Shown here: positions 12,937-23,719 of the stretch, in pieces | How positions within the stretch are numbered: position 1 is the stretch's first letter | Layout: each line of letters starts with the position of its first letter | Origin: Haemonchus contortus | Lineage: Eukaryota > Nematoda > Chromadorea > Rhabditida > Trichostrongylidae | Direction of reading: 5' to 3' | NCBI GenBank assembly: GCA_000469685.2 | Contig: LS997562.1 | Coordinates: forward strand, 21,457,974-21,521,973 | DNA length: 64,000 nt | Notes under the pieces: model-generated | What the model saw: the letters and a program-made list of their open reading frames with translations, nothing else | Databases searched by the model: none | Told to the model about the DNA's origin: nothing | Translations under genes and position numbers: made by a program

Positions 12937-14924
12937 ATGTTTCGCGAAAAGCATGGGTGAACTCTATCAGTATTACAAGGCCTATCAGCCACGTCCTAAA
13001 CACATAACTACGCCCTTGTCACCTTCAACCCTTCAACCTTGCTAAGAAAGACGGCCCCCATTTTTTCATTATTCTGCTGTCATCGTATGCCTGCCCTAAC
13101 TACTAACATTTACTGGTTTCGCTCATCACGAAGTAGGTGCTGCCCAATTTTTTATGGAAGGGTATGGCTGTGTTGCGAATTCCGAAGTGAAAAGCGCGAG
13201 TACGTGAGGTGCTTCTGTCGTTTTCGCTTACAAGCTGATCCTTTGCCCCATACACATGCCAATCTATTATTTCATCACAGGCAACATACATGGATACTCA
13301 GTGAGACTAACAACTACGGATCATCTCAATATTGTTGTGCATTTCTTGCGGGTTACCTTAATTTGTGTCAAATTGTTAGTTTGTAATTTACATTAGTCCT
13401 TAATATTATGACAGTTCCCTATTAACAATGTGAAACTTTTTATGTTGTTAAAGTTTTATCCAGGTAAACTATGTGATTTCTTGTTAGTGTCAGACGTTCG
13501 TGCGCAGAAAGGCGTGTTGAGTGCGGTCCTAATGTCAGGGACGATTCATACTGCCACAATATGAGCCCCTACTCACTGCTCCCACTTTCGGTGCAATGTG
13601 AATGGGGAGAACATTCACGAATTCCTTGTCAGTTGAGGTTTAACAAGTTTTGAAACCAAACAACGCGCCACTTAGCGATACGCCACGATAACGACTCCTG
13701 GGACTGCACTTTCTCAAAGCACTTCGTGAAGGGCAAAAAGCGGATGAACCTCAATCTTACTTCAAGATCTAATCTATCTATGGAGGATGATTGCCCAACG
13801 ATATCCAATCAGCAATAATTGATCTATCGTTTGCATTCCTGACTCGATTCCGGTTAATTTGTTGTCTGAAAACATAATCGCGTTAATCCCTTTCCTTTTT
13901 CCCTTCTCAAAGCTGGGTAGAATTCATTTCATTAGCGTCTCTTCGCAAACCCGCCTTTAGCGTCAAAGCTTGTCTACTGACACCTGCACTACCGTGTGTG
14001 CGCTAACCGTACTCGGATTGTGTCACCCTCTCTTGAACGTCGAAGTGAACTCGCTCATGCGTTATTGTCAAACGGAAGGAGCTATATTCTAGTTCCATTC
14101 CCTGCCCTTACAAACTTTGATTTCACTCTTTGCAGCCGTGGCAGAGAAAACCTGCGCATCCCATCCGAAATAAGAATTGCGCCAGAGTAAGGTCATGTCG
14201 GATTACCTGAAGCTCGGTTACAATGCTCTACCGCCACTCGTATCGCAAGCTCTTAGATAATCAGGTTCTCAAATGGTCTTGAAAGGAAGATCGACGTCAC
14301 GTCACTTTGCTGACTGAAGAAATCGAAAACGAGGGTGTCTAAAACCATCAACTCAGGGAAAACAGATGTTGAAAAAGCGCTATTAGTTTGCACCGTCGAA
14401 ATTGACTTTTCTGGTACAAAGCAGAGGGTAGCAACAAAGCTTTTGTTGTTCGCTTCAAATAAGTCATTCGTCAATCGCGAAGAAATCACGACGTTAGCTG
14501 GTTTTATGAATCCGTGTTTCCACCCTACTGTTATGGTCAATTTAAAATAATTGCAATACTTACGTGAAAAAAATTTTCTTCAACAACCAAATAAAAGCTC
14601 AGGGAATGGAAGCATGCAAACAACTGATGAACACAGTGAGATAAAAAGGAAAAAAAGCGCTACATAAAGATATGTTGTACCCAAACTTTTCCGAGATCTT
14701 ATCTAACACCGTGGACATTACCCATAAACATAAGCATAAGGGGACAAGGACAATTCTCAATCAATATATGACTGCTTCTCGTACAGTTAAGAAGGAAACA
14801 TCATCAAGAAAACAACATCTTGAAGGAATTCACATAGAATAATGACATGAAAAAATGAGGACAAGAATTTCTTCTCAAGAAAGTGATGATAACTTTGAAC
14901 AAAATCGTGCTATAAACGATCAAC
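12937..14924. other. convergent intergenic region, no gene seen
   Basis: This is about 2 kb between the stop of the + strand MED1 gene and the stop of the - strand membrane-protein gene. Short frames occur (13039-13386 +, 14253-14540 -) but have no flanking exon signals or recognisable motifs. An AATAAA string sits at 14590-14595 (+), too far from either stop to assign. Confidence 0.5.
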
Positions 14925-17900
14925 CTATAGGTTGTGACTAACCGAACGCAGCAGATGAGCTGTCTCGGGTGCGTTCTTCTTGCGTTGAACAACCTTTTTT
15001 GATGCCTTCACAGAAGAGGATCTCATTCTATTCTTGGCCGCTCTCACTTTGGTTGAGACGGTTGGCTTCTTAAAAGCATCATGCTGAAAAAGGCAAAGCA
15101 ACATGCAGGATAAAAAAGCATGCAAACGGCTTGTGTCCCTATAAGGTAAACTCGGTGAATCAGTGGAAACGCTGCTTGAGAAAGGTCCCCATTGAGTCAT
15201 GCAGCTTCAAGTTTTTTCACGCCGAAGAATTATAATTGGGTTGGAAAGACTATTTTCCAGAAACAATGCAGTGATTTCGACTGGACATAGCAAAACAGCA
15301 CTGTACCCAACGCCCAGAGTCATGATCGATTTTGAAAAAATAAAATAGCCTGCGAAGAAGAAACCAGGCTCATTTGTCATCTACTGGTCAAAATTGCACT
15401 GGGCACCTTTTGAACACTTCCTCAAAATACTTTTCTTTCACTGAAAAGAACCCCTAAGATGATCTTTCCAGAACACCTGCTTTGAAGCTATGGGTTATAG
15501 CAAAGGGAAATCAGTGAAGGACAAAAAGCAAAGCGGATTGAAGCAAGCAATAACAATTTTCGACACAATTACGGTGAATAAATAGGGAAACCATGCTTAC
15601 GGATTTCTAGCCAATGAAGCTTACTAACAAGCTAGCGGTAATGCCGTAAACGACCAAAAAATGCATGTTCTTCTCGAAAAGCTCTCTTGACACGTACGGT
15701 TATGTTACTGTTGCGGAAGAATGAGAGTTGCAGCACAAACATAGTCACACATTGTAATACCACCAACGGTTTACTGTACCAGAAAATCAAAATATTCCTA
15801 TTTTCCTGGCTACGCCGTGAATACTTGCAGCTCATTTTAAAGAAGAGATCAAATTTTATTATGAATATTAAAATAACAAGAAAAACATCACTGCGTTTTC
15901 TTAACCTCGGAATTTAAGAATGACTCCCGCTGGTAAGCTCTGTCGTCATAGTTGGATGACGTAGGAGCATTTTCGGCGCTGCGGTCCCTTGACAGTGGTT
16001 TATATTGGCGTAAAACACGCCTGCGTATCTGAAATTAGTAAATAACAAAAAAGGTTGCTAAATCGTGGGCAAGGTTGCTAAATAGTGGGGATGGCGGCCG
16101 GAATTAAATTTCACTCAAATTGCTTGTTCTCTGTGGACATTATGTCTTGTCTTACAAATAATTAAGATATTACCAATAAGATAGCGCAGTCAACAAACCT
16201 TGACAGGGTCTACAGGTGTGGAGCCAGAGCACGCCGCCATCTGATAGAAGAAGAAGCCAAACAGAATGCAACAACCCCTAATTGAGAACAGTATCCTCAT
16301 TCGCAACATTCAACTTCAACCAAAATAGCCCTACCAAATCACTACTATGTACTCAGCTCGATTCTCGAAATCTGTTCCACATAGTGGATAGTACTCCAAT
16401 GGAAGGAGTTTGCCCGAACCATCATCCTGCTAAACAACACGAAATATTCATTTCTAGTCATAGTTAACCTAATTCTTAGCCATGTTCATCAAGAACACAT
16501 TAATATTATACCTGCTTTGGCGCACCATTTGGAACGCAGTGGAAGTCAAAGTATTTCTCATCGTATCTTGTGGCGCAGAGGTATTTTTCTCTTTGTAGAA
16601 CCTTAATGATATGCACTGAGCCACACCGTTCTTTTTCACAGCAGACATGAACTCCCAAGAAAATGTTTGAAGTCAGTAGAATCGAGTGTTGCAGTGAATT
16701 ACGCATTTGAGCAGAGACTAGGGCTTTCGGCGATGGTAATTTGGCCATGTAAGAATCCACCAAACTAACGAGTTCTATCAAATCACTGCATATGAGAGCA
16801 AAAGCAATCTAACGCCACCGGCAACAAACCAAGCTCCCCTGCGATAGCTTCGCACCTAAAACATACCCATATCACAACAAAGGGTCCGCTCTTCTATTTT
16901 TTCCATTCTGTGCTCGAACTCTGTTACCGATAGTATTAAGCTTTGTCACAGCTTTGCCGAGCACCGCAATGGTTTATACTAATTTATTTTAGAGTAAGAA
17001 TCTTTGTGCCTGTTAGCAACCGATGTATATCAGAAAATCCAAGTCTAGAAATAGGAACACTCACAAGACCAGCAGGACTATTAACCTCTTCCATTTGCTT
17101 GCACGGTCCAATCGCTTGATGAATGCCCTGAAATCACCTTTTCTTATAGGAAGTTTGAATACGAAAATAAGCAAATCGACAATATTGGGTAGCACTGAGC
17201 AAATGTTCACTGTCTTCGAAAGATATGATTATTCAAAAAAAATACCTCGCTAACAATGTTCAAAGGATCGGAAATGACAACAAGTACCATCAAAAATATG
17301 TACTCCAAACAGATGGCACACGATAATTCGTCGAACCAGAAACGGGTCCTAAACAGAAACACAAAAAATTATTAAGGCAGCTTCTAGCTCCTATTACACT
17401 TTTTTTATGTGGAAACTTCAGAATCAAAAATCTATTTGGAATCTTCTATCAGGCATAACTTCTTTTCAGTCACAACGAACCTGTCCTTGCGTCTGCACCA
17501 AAATTGTTCCTATCAGCCACGAAAACTATAGCAGCATATAGAGAAAAGAAGAGTACAGTGGTGATTTCGGTATGGATCTGATAAGCAAAGTTTTAGCGAC
17601 ACCAGCAACATTCAAAGTGAAAGTGATAAAAAACAAGCCGTATGATTCACTGGGAAGGAGCATGTGAAATTTGAAAAACTCACGGCAAAAAAGTCATGAA
17701 GGGGATAATAGAAAAGCGAAAACTGAACAGTCCCCAACCAGAAGGATAGCGTACCAGCCAAAACGGAGCAAAGAAGCTCTCTAGGAAACCTTAAAAAACA
17801 GTACATCTTGGATACTGAGAACTTCATAAGGGTATATAGTAACTCACTTCATCCAATCATACTCCCTTTCCAAAAGAAGGTGTCTCGACAAATGAATGAT

Positions 17901-19355
17901 CCAAACAAAGGAGCACATACAAGCCGCGTAAAAGTAAAGTAAGCTCCACGGTACCCAAAACATTCTGAATGTAACGAATTTGCAGCCACTATAAAAGCAA
18001 GACACACTTTCTAATACATACCTGTCCTTGATAGTCGGATCGGTATCGTGCCAAGTCCACCATACAAGCTTAGTTCCCAAAACACGGTAAGGAATAAGCA
18101 ACATCGCGCTACTGAGACCAAACTGCTGGACCTTCAGCTATCCAAGGAAGACGCATTCTGCAACGATTCCTCTTGAACAAATAACCTATATGGCACATTT
18201 TCAAATGTTTAAGACCATCAAGCTTCCGAAACCTCCAACCAGTTTTCTCTAGAAAGGAACTTGACTAAAAAACTTGAGAAGACGTGGAGATTATTTAACA
18301 AGTTAAAGGCCGCTTCACTGCTCAGATATCTCAATAACCCCAAGTGTTTTCTGAAAAACACTGCATTTCGAAAGTGCAACTCTATAGTCTTCAGTTTCTC
18401 TCTTGTAGAAAACTCAGTATTATAGGCAAGGATTTTATTATTCCCTGCGAAATTTTCATTACACTGCGAAATTTTCAAGTGAAACTTCATTAATTTCAAT
18501 GGCCTGACGTTTCGACCCTCAACCTCGGAAGTCAGGGTCTCACAGCAAAAGCATGACAGAAAACTTGATACTGGCCATTGCCTTCGAATAAACAGGAGAA
18601 CGGATTTTTTCCAGTTCAAGGTTGTAACCCCAGCCCTGGATATGACCACGCAAGAAAATCGATCCTCTGAATTTAATGAATCGGGCAACCAAAAATCCCC
18701 GCAAGGCGTAAGAATATTGCCAATGCACTAATCTGAGAAGACGTCCACAATTAAGAAGACGTGAAAAAACGCAAAGGGTTCTCGAAAAAGATAGTTAATC
18801 AAAGCCAACTTATGAACTAAAAACAACAGTCGTCTTTCGAATACACTCCTGAACAGGCTACCAACAACACCGCATACTGAAGTCCTTGACGTTCTATAAA
18901 CGTTCTCACCTGCTCACAAGTACGTACGCAGTGTATCCAAACATTTGATGGATTCCGAATAGAGCATATAGTGGAACTCTCATTCCAAAGAAACTAAGCA
19001 CACCCTGAGTGGAAACTTAAGATCAAAATGTAGAAAAAATTAAGGAAAACAAGGGTACCTGAGCATGCCATGACAAATTCAGATCCGGAACGGAAAGCGA
19101 TAGAAGTTCCAAATTGAAAGCGTGTATGGTGAACGCGATCCACACGTACATGTGTCGAGCACCATGGCGATAAGCTGAAAACGCTCATAGAAACACCCAT
19201 ATATTTAAGCAGTGGAAAAACATATAAAAAAACAACGTACCATGCATAAATGTCAGGAAACACAGAAAGACAAAGAGAGCATCAGCAAAAAGAAAATATG
19301 GATTGTTCTGGAGAATCTTCAACGGACTTTCATATTTACAAAACCAATCGGCCCA
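14925..19355 (-). CDS. conserved multi-pass membrane protein (WWTWHDTDP family), N-terminus missing
   Basis: Fourteen exons in transcript order: 19241-19355, 19059-19174, 18910-19004, 18022-18157, 17848-17964, 17684-17789, 17481-17577, 17246-17348, 17065-17127, 16512-16601, 16335-16429, 16199-16277, 15906-16028, 14925-15083. About 497 residues are present and the first coding exon is not located. I count eight or nine hydrophobic segments, roughly one per exon. Family-like signatures are WWTWHDTDP, FWFDEL, HQAIGPC, YLCATRYDEKYFDFHC and YYPLCGTDFENRAEY, followed by a basic Ser/Lys-rich tail. I recall this as an uncharacterised family (DUF7802-type); the name needs a profile search and no function is known to me. 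Exon 4 has an extra base and exon 7 lacks one (see those entries); otherwise all phases join. Two acceptors are AAG rather than CAG/TAG. Confidence 0.75.
17500..17503 (-). other. probable one-base deletion in exon 7 of membrane-protein gene
   Basis: Exon 7 (17481-17577) reads cleanly through a membrane helix to VFVADRNNF but leaves phase 1, while the next exon needs phase 2 to read TRFWFDELSC. Adding one T to the TTTT run at these bases gives phase 2 and an exon end reading WCRRKDR. The evidence is indirect, through phase only. Confidence 0.5.
18120..18122 (-). other. one-base insertion (frameshift) in exon 4 of membrane-protein gene
   Basis: Read on the - strand, exon 4 enters in frame as RLPWIAEGPAV, then hits TTT followed by GGTCTC and a stop four codons later. 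With one T fewer, the frame continues as GLSSAMLLIPYRVLG into WWTWHDTDP. Exon length is 136, where the flanking phases demand 135. A real inactivating mutation would look the same, but a homopolymer error in the assembly fits as well. Confidence 0.75.
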
Positions 19356-19471
19356 CTGGAAAACGATAGGTTTACGATTGAAAACGTAAAACAGCAACAC
19401 ATATTTGCGGCTATGGAGGATAGGTTATGGTAGTTTCTAACGCTTCATGTAGTCCAATTCTCTCAACAAAA

Positions 19472-19597
19472 TCTCGCAAGGTTGGCGGGATATGGACAAA
19501 ACTTCGACCTCGGACGGGACTGCTATAACGCAAATACGGGTTCGAGTCAGGCCCAAGGCCGAAATTTTGTCCACAACTCGCCAACCTTGTGAGAGTT
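19472..19597. repeat. fold-back repeat, SINE-B family
   Basis: Two inverted copies face each other. The left half begins CTCGCAAGGTTGGCG and the right half ends CGCCAACCTTGTGAGAG. Each includes a version of GGACAAAATTTCGGCCTCGG. The right half contains GGGTTCGAGTC, like a tRNA B box. It lies between the unidentified 3' gene and the membrane-protein gene. Related copies are at 33010-33102 (also folded back) and 44825-44925 (single). Confidence 0.6.
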
Positions 19598-19767
19598 TCG
19601 CATCGGGTACTGCGGCGAAAAAGCAGCAGTTAACAAGAACATCAAGTCAGAGCTCCTCAGGACGTTTGATGATTCTGACCCATATTTCATAACCAGCCTC
19701 AGTTGAATGCTGAGCGTTCAAACAAACCGGAAACAAGGATGTGAAATGGTAAATTCGGTCCATTGAT

Positions 19768-19773
19768 TTTATT
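19768..19773 (-). promoter_or_regulatory. poly(A) signal AATAAA overlapping a stop codon
   Basis: The - strand reads TTG TGA ATAAAA, so AATAAA starts at the last base of the TGA stop. Very short 3' UTRs are typical of upstream genes in nematode operons; its use here is inferred. Confidence 0.45.
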
Positions 19774-20196
19774 CACAAATCGAAATCGACCCTGATATCA
19801 TTGGTTTTGGGGCGAGCTCCCAGGAGAAAACGTTCAGTATCGTAGCCGAAAGTATAGTTTTTTTGTAATACCTCATCGCCACAATGCGGTCTTGAGTTAC
19901 CTGTTCGGTAGTGTACTCAATTATTAGTGACACATAAAGAACTTGCACAGAGCTACCTACCTGAACGACTGTTAAAGCTCGCTGCCCGATACTTTTCCTC
20001 GTTTCTGGTGCGACAGCGAATGGCAAAAAATCAAATACATACTTGTCCAAAAGGTAATCCATCACCCAATTCTGAAAATGTGATAATCGGAATGGATTTT
20101 TCACGGATATTCCCTTGTACCCATGAGCTTTTAGGAGTTTCATAAAACACGAAGCTTTAAAACCAGGAAGTATAGAACGTAGACGAGTCGCGGAGA
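19773..20196 (-). CDS. unidentified protein, 3' exons only
   Basis: Three exons in transcript order, 20043-20196, 19961-20004 and 19773-19900, join with consistent phase (2, then 1). They encode about 107 residues ending GARPKTNDIRVDFDL and stop. Introns are short (38 and 60 nt) and bounded by GT..AG. The first listed exon enters with phase 1 after an acceptor TTTGCAG, so upstream exons exist but I could not place them. Visible segments are MKLLKAHGYKGIS and NWVMDYLLDKNEEKYR. I do not recognise the family; a faint likeness to the N-terminus of RTRAF/CGI-99 proteins was considered and not adopted. AATAAA overlaps the stop codon (19768-19773, - strand). The membrane-protein gene begins within about 420 bp downstream. 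Confidence 0.5.
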
Positions 20197-21889
20197 CTGC
20201 AAAGAAGGTGTTTGGATTATTTCTGGACTGGGTACCAACACACCACTACCGAAAGTATTTCCACTGGCAGCTATTTAGCCATAGGCTTCCGCTTATTTTT
20301 GGTTGCTGATTGATTATCGTAACATTTCTCAAGAAATTGAAATGAGCGGCTATAGCTAAAAGGTAACGAGCTGTCAATGTTGAACCCTGCTGGGCATTGC
20401 TTGAACAGATGGGAGGGCAGAACGAGTAAAGAAAAGGTCAGCGATCTTTCCACAACAGTCTGGGAGTACTGGTCAAGCATCGGAAGATGTGTGGGGGTAG
20501 CATGAAACGAGTGAAGGAAATACTAATGCTGAACAGTCGGGCACTGCTTCAAAAAACATGGAAAACGTTCTTTGTTCTTCCTGTTTATGCCTCATAAATG
20601 GAAGAGTGGCAGAATTGTGAAACATTTCTGACGATATAGCCCTACACTAACAAATAATGGCCCCAAAACAAAATTTTTATGAAAAGAACTGGATTCTGAA
20701 ATGAAATTGGAGTGATAGCAGGTTCCATTCATACTATCGCCTTCAAGGCAGCTGTTGATCACTTTTCTGCATATCGGTAACTGTTGATGCGAGTAACGAT
20801 ATTCGAGTAATAAAATGTATTGTTACTGTATTCCGTCTTGAATAGTAACGCGCCGCAACAGCGTCATTTCTGACGCCGTACGCCCAGGTTGTTGAGTGAC
20901 CATCGATGAAGTTTAGATAGACGAGACTTTTTGATCAAAATGACAACTTGGTTGCTATCGTGAAAAACTCGGGTGGACATGCCACACTGGTCCAGAGGCA
21001 AGTTTAGATTCCTTCACTAAGCTCAAGTAACGGATTCATTACGGTGGTGAGCGGTCATTCCTGCAGTAACTGGTCTACCATGCAGATCGATGTTGTAAAC
21101 AGAGTTATAGGCACAATTCGAGCGGAACGCTTCTATTGAACTACGAAATTAAAAGGAAAAAGGGAAAAAAATAAGAAGATATCTTCCGATACGATGAAAA
21201 GAGTATATCAAACATTGGTTCTCGTTCCCAATCGTTCGTTACTATAGTAAAGACAAAAAGTGGAGTTGCATCAGACTGAAGCTCTTACAAATGTGCTCTC
21301 CCTATTGAAGCATGGCAGCGTTCGAGAAGAAAGGTCAAAAAAACACCCTGTACTCTAGAAATGAGGATTGAGAGGAAGAGAGATGACGGAAGGCAAAAGA
21401 AATGTTGATTCGAATGACAAAACAGTAACGCCAACTAAAACCGCAACCATGAACTAGCGCGGATGTTCAAAAAGGCGTTTTTCGCGCCTCTACTAGGCCG
21501 CAATACTTGTACACCACTCCACTGAGTACAGTAATAAAAATACAATTTCGAAGAACTTTATACATAACTTTCGTCTGAAATAACTGGAATTGGAAGCGAA
21601 ATGTGAATCGTTTCTCAAGGTGGAAGAGCTCTCCACTCGGTTGAATGAATCAAGATAGGCTAGTGAAGGTGTTAAGGGTTTTATAAGGACGAAGAATAAA
21701 ATAAATCAGTTGTTTACGGTTGTGAGCGATGTGGTTTTACTGGTTAGCAGTTATCGATTGGGTTCGGGACGAATGTAATTACTAAGGAAAGCGTCTTGTG
21801 ATGAATGGCCATTGGACCTGAGCTAATATTTGCAGACTGACTCATTAGGTCACAATCGACTACAACCATAACAGCCGACGTCAGCTTAC

Positions 21890-21981
21890 ACAAGTTTGAG
21901 AGACGGGCAGTAGGAACGGTTTTTGTAATCGGTTCGCCGCACGCGGCTGTCGCGGACCATTTCTTCGTCGTTATTACAGCC
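21890..21981 (-). other. possible exon, unidentified
   Basis: After an acceptor-like CGCTAG, one - strand frame reads a charged segment beginning GCNNDEEMVRDSRVRR and ends at a GTAAGC donor. It could be an upstream exon of the gene ending at 19773, but I could not join the phases. The rest of 20200-22800 shows no gene that I can support. Confidence 0.2.
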
Positions 21982-22811
21982 CTAGCGTTCTTCATACAAC
22001 TCAATCGATATACATTCCTTATTTCAAGCATGATTCTACTGCTGGTTCCTTTGTTCCTGTATTTCTTACCTGCCGCTGCATTCTACTGTATTCCTTCGCG
22101 CGTGGTGTCCCTCTTTCCGCCACGCGACAATTTCGTTCCTACTGCACCACACCCCGCAAGTTTTGATGACGATGTGGCTGGCAACTGAGGGCTTTTAACA
22201 AAGGCTTCTGTGCAGGATCAAAAGTTGCGATATGCACTTCCAGGGAACGACTACCATAGAGTGATTAAGGGACAGCTTGTTTAAGGTGAGGTGTCTGTTT
22301 TGCGTAGACCGATAACTACACAAACACAATTTTTCTTCTACTGTAGTTTGAGTTTGGGTGTAAACAAAGAGTAGAAACTCATGGCATATAGTGGTTGAAC
22401 TGATAAAATGGGGGTTGACGGGTTTATTAAATCATTCAGTTTCTTTAATTACCGATGTATATAAAATCAGTGAAAACAGTAGAGGAATGAGCTTTTGAGT
22501 TCCACCGCATGGGACGGAAAATTCATTGTCCCACAAAATCTAGAACACAGTAACAACTTACTGAGGGAATGCGACTAGTCCAACTACTTTAATTTAAAAA
22601 TTTCGGTCGAACGGTTCAATTCTGTGTACCACCTTTTAAGGTCGAACACTGATGTTGATCACAACTTCAACTATCACTGGCTGTGAAGCTTTTCCAAATC
22701 TAAAGCTATTTTGGATGGGTTCTGAGTTCTTCACACTCGATGTCCAGTTTTTTTGTTGTGTATGATGGAATTAAAAATAGAACGAGTAGGAGCCACAGTA
22801 AGCCACATGTA

Positions 22812-23036
22812 TTAGGTTGATGCATAATTATTGCGGATTTTTTCGCGGCTTTTTTCTTCCGATATAATTTGAATATTGTGTTCAGGTTTTTTCTAGAAAT
22901 AATCTACTTGATTTCCTCTACAAGAATATACTCAAAAAACCATCCGCATAGTCGCGAAATCAGGCTTTACTACTTCGAGAAAGAGGGAGGGTAGCACAGT
23001 CATTCCGCGATCTCAGTAACTTTTCGGTGATCGTTC
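22812..23036 (+). mobile_element. partial mariner copy, 5' end only
   Basis: It starts after a TA with TTAGGTTGATGCATAATTAT, a mariner terminal repeat. It matches in inverted orientation the region 23491-23716 of the neighbouring element, including the start of the transposase frame. No 3' end follows, so it is a truncated copy, or the arm of a fold-back. Confidence 0.7.
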
Positions 23037-23134
23037 ATTAGGTGATCTAGTGAAAGTACACATGATTTCCTGGCGGTCAAAAACGATTATTTTGATATTT
23101 TCTATTTCTCCTGCATCTAACCTGCCCCTATATA

Positions 23135-23716
23135 TTAGGTTTATGCATAATTATTGTGGATTTTTTTCCAGCAAATTTTACTTGAAGAAACTATAGAAAT
23201 ACTAAGCAAAGACATATTCAAATAACAACTCCGGAACTTATTCACCATCTACGTCAAGCACTGCTTCCCATTGATTAGTTAGTCGGATCCCAGAAGCGAA
23301 GAAGTTTTGATCCTTACGGGCGATCCACGCCTTGACATCGGCCATCAAGTCATCCAAATCGACGTAACTTCTATTCCCTAGCCATTTTTTTTTCGATGAA
23401 CGGTTGACGAGATAATCCATAAAAGTCTCTGCTGGTGAATCTGGCAGATTTAGGGGCAGATCCCATTTCTTGGTTGGCTCTGACTGATTGTTCGATCGCC
23501 GAAAAGTTACTGAGATCGCGGAATGACTGTGCCACCTTCCAATCTTTCTCGAAGTAGTTAAGCCTAATTTCGCGAATATGCGGATGGTTTTCTGAGTATA
23601 TTCTTGTAGAGGAAATCAAGTAGATCATTTCTAGAAAAAACCCAAACTCGATATTCAAATTCTATCGAGAGAAAAAAAGCCGCGAAAAAATCCGCAATAA
23701 TTATGCATCAACCTAA
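23135..23716 (-). mobile_element. internally deleted mariner element with TA flanks
   Basis: Terminal repeats TTAGGTTTATGCATAATTAT (23135) and its partner ATAATTATGCATCAACCTAA (ending 23716) are each flanked by TA (23133-23134 and 23717-23718), as expected for Tc1/mariner insertion. On the - strand, a fragment of the transposase N-terminal helix-turn-helix region lies at about 23490-23660. The C-terminal part lies at 23238-23440, with FFASGIRLTNQWEAVLDVDG, the usual last block of mariner transposases. The central catalytic region is missing, at about 580 bp against the usual 1.3 kb, so it cannot be autonomous. Confidence 0.8.
23238..23658 (-). pseudogene. mariner transposase remnant
   Basis: The N-terminal piece (around 23500-23660, with LNYFEKDWKVAQSFRDLSNF) and C-terminal piece (23238-23440, with SPAETFMDYLVNRSS and WEAVLDVDGE) are adjacent in different frames. 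The DDE/D catalytic core between them is absent. It is a dead remnant inside the mariner element. Confidence 0.75.
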
Positions 23717-23719
23717 TAA

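Noticed and set aside
19773..20196. RTRAF/CGI-99 homologue
   Set aside because: A GYKG..F.NWV..LLD segment vaguely resembles the N-terminus of that family, but the gene ends about 55 residues later with an unrelated sequence.
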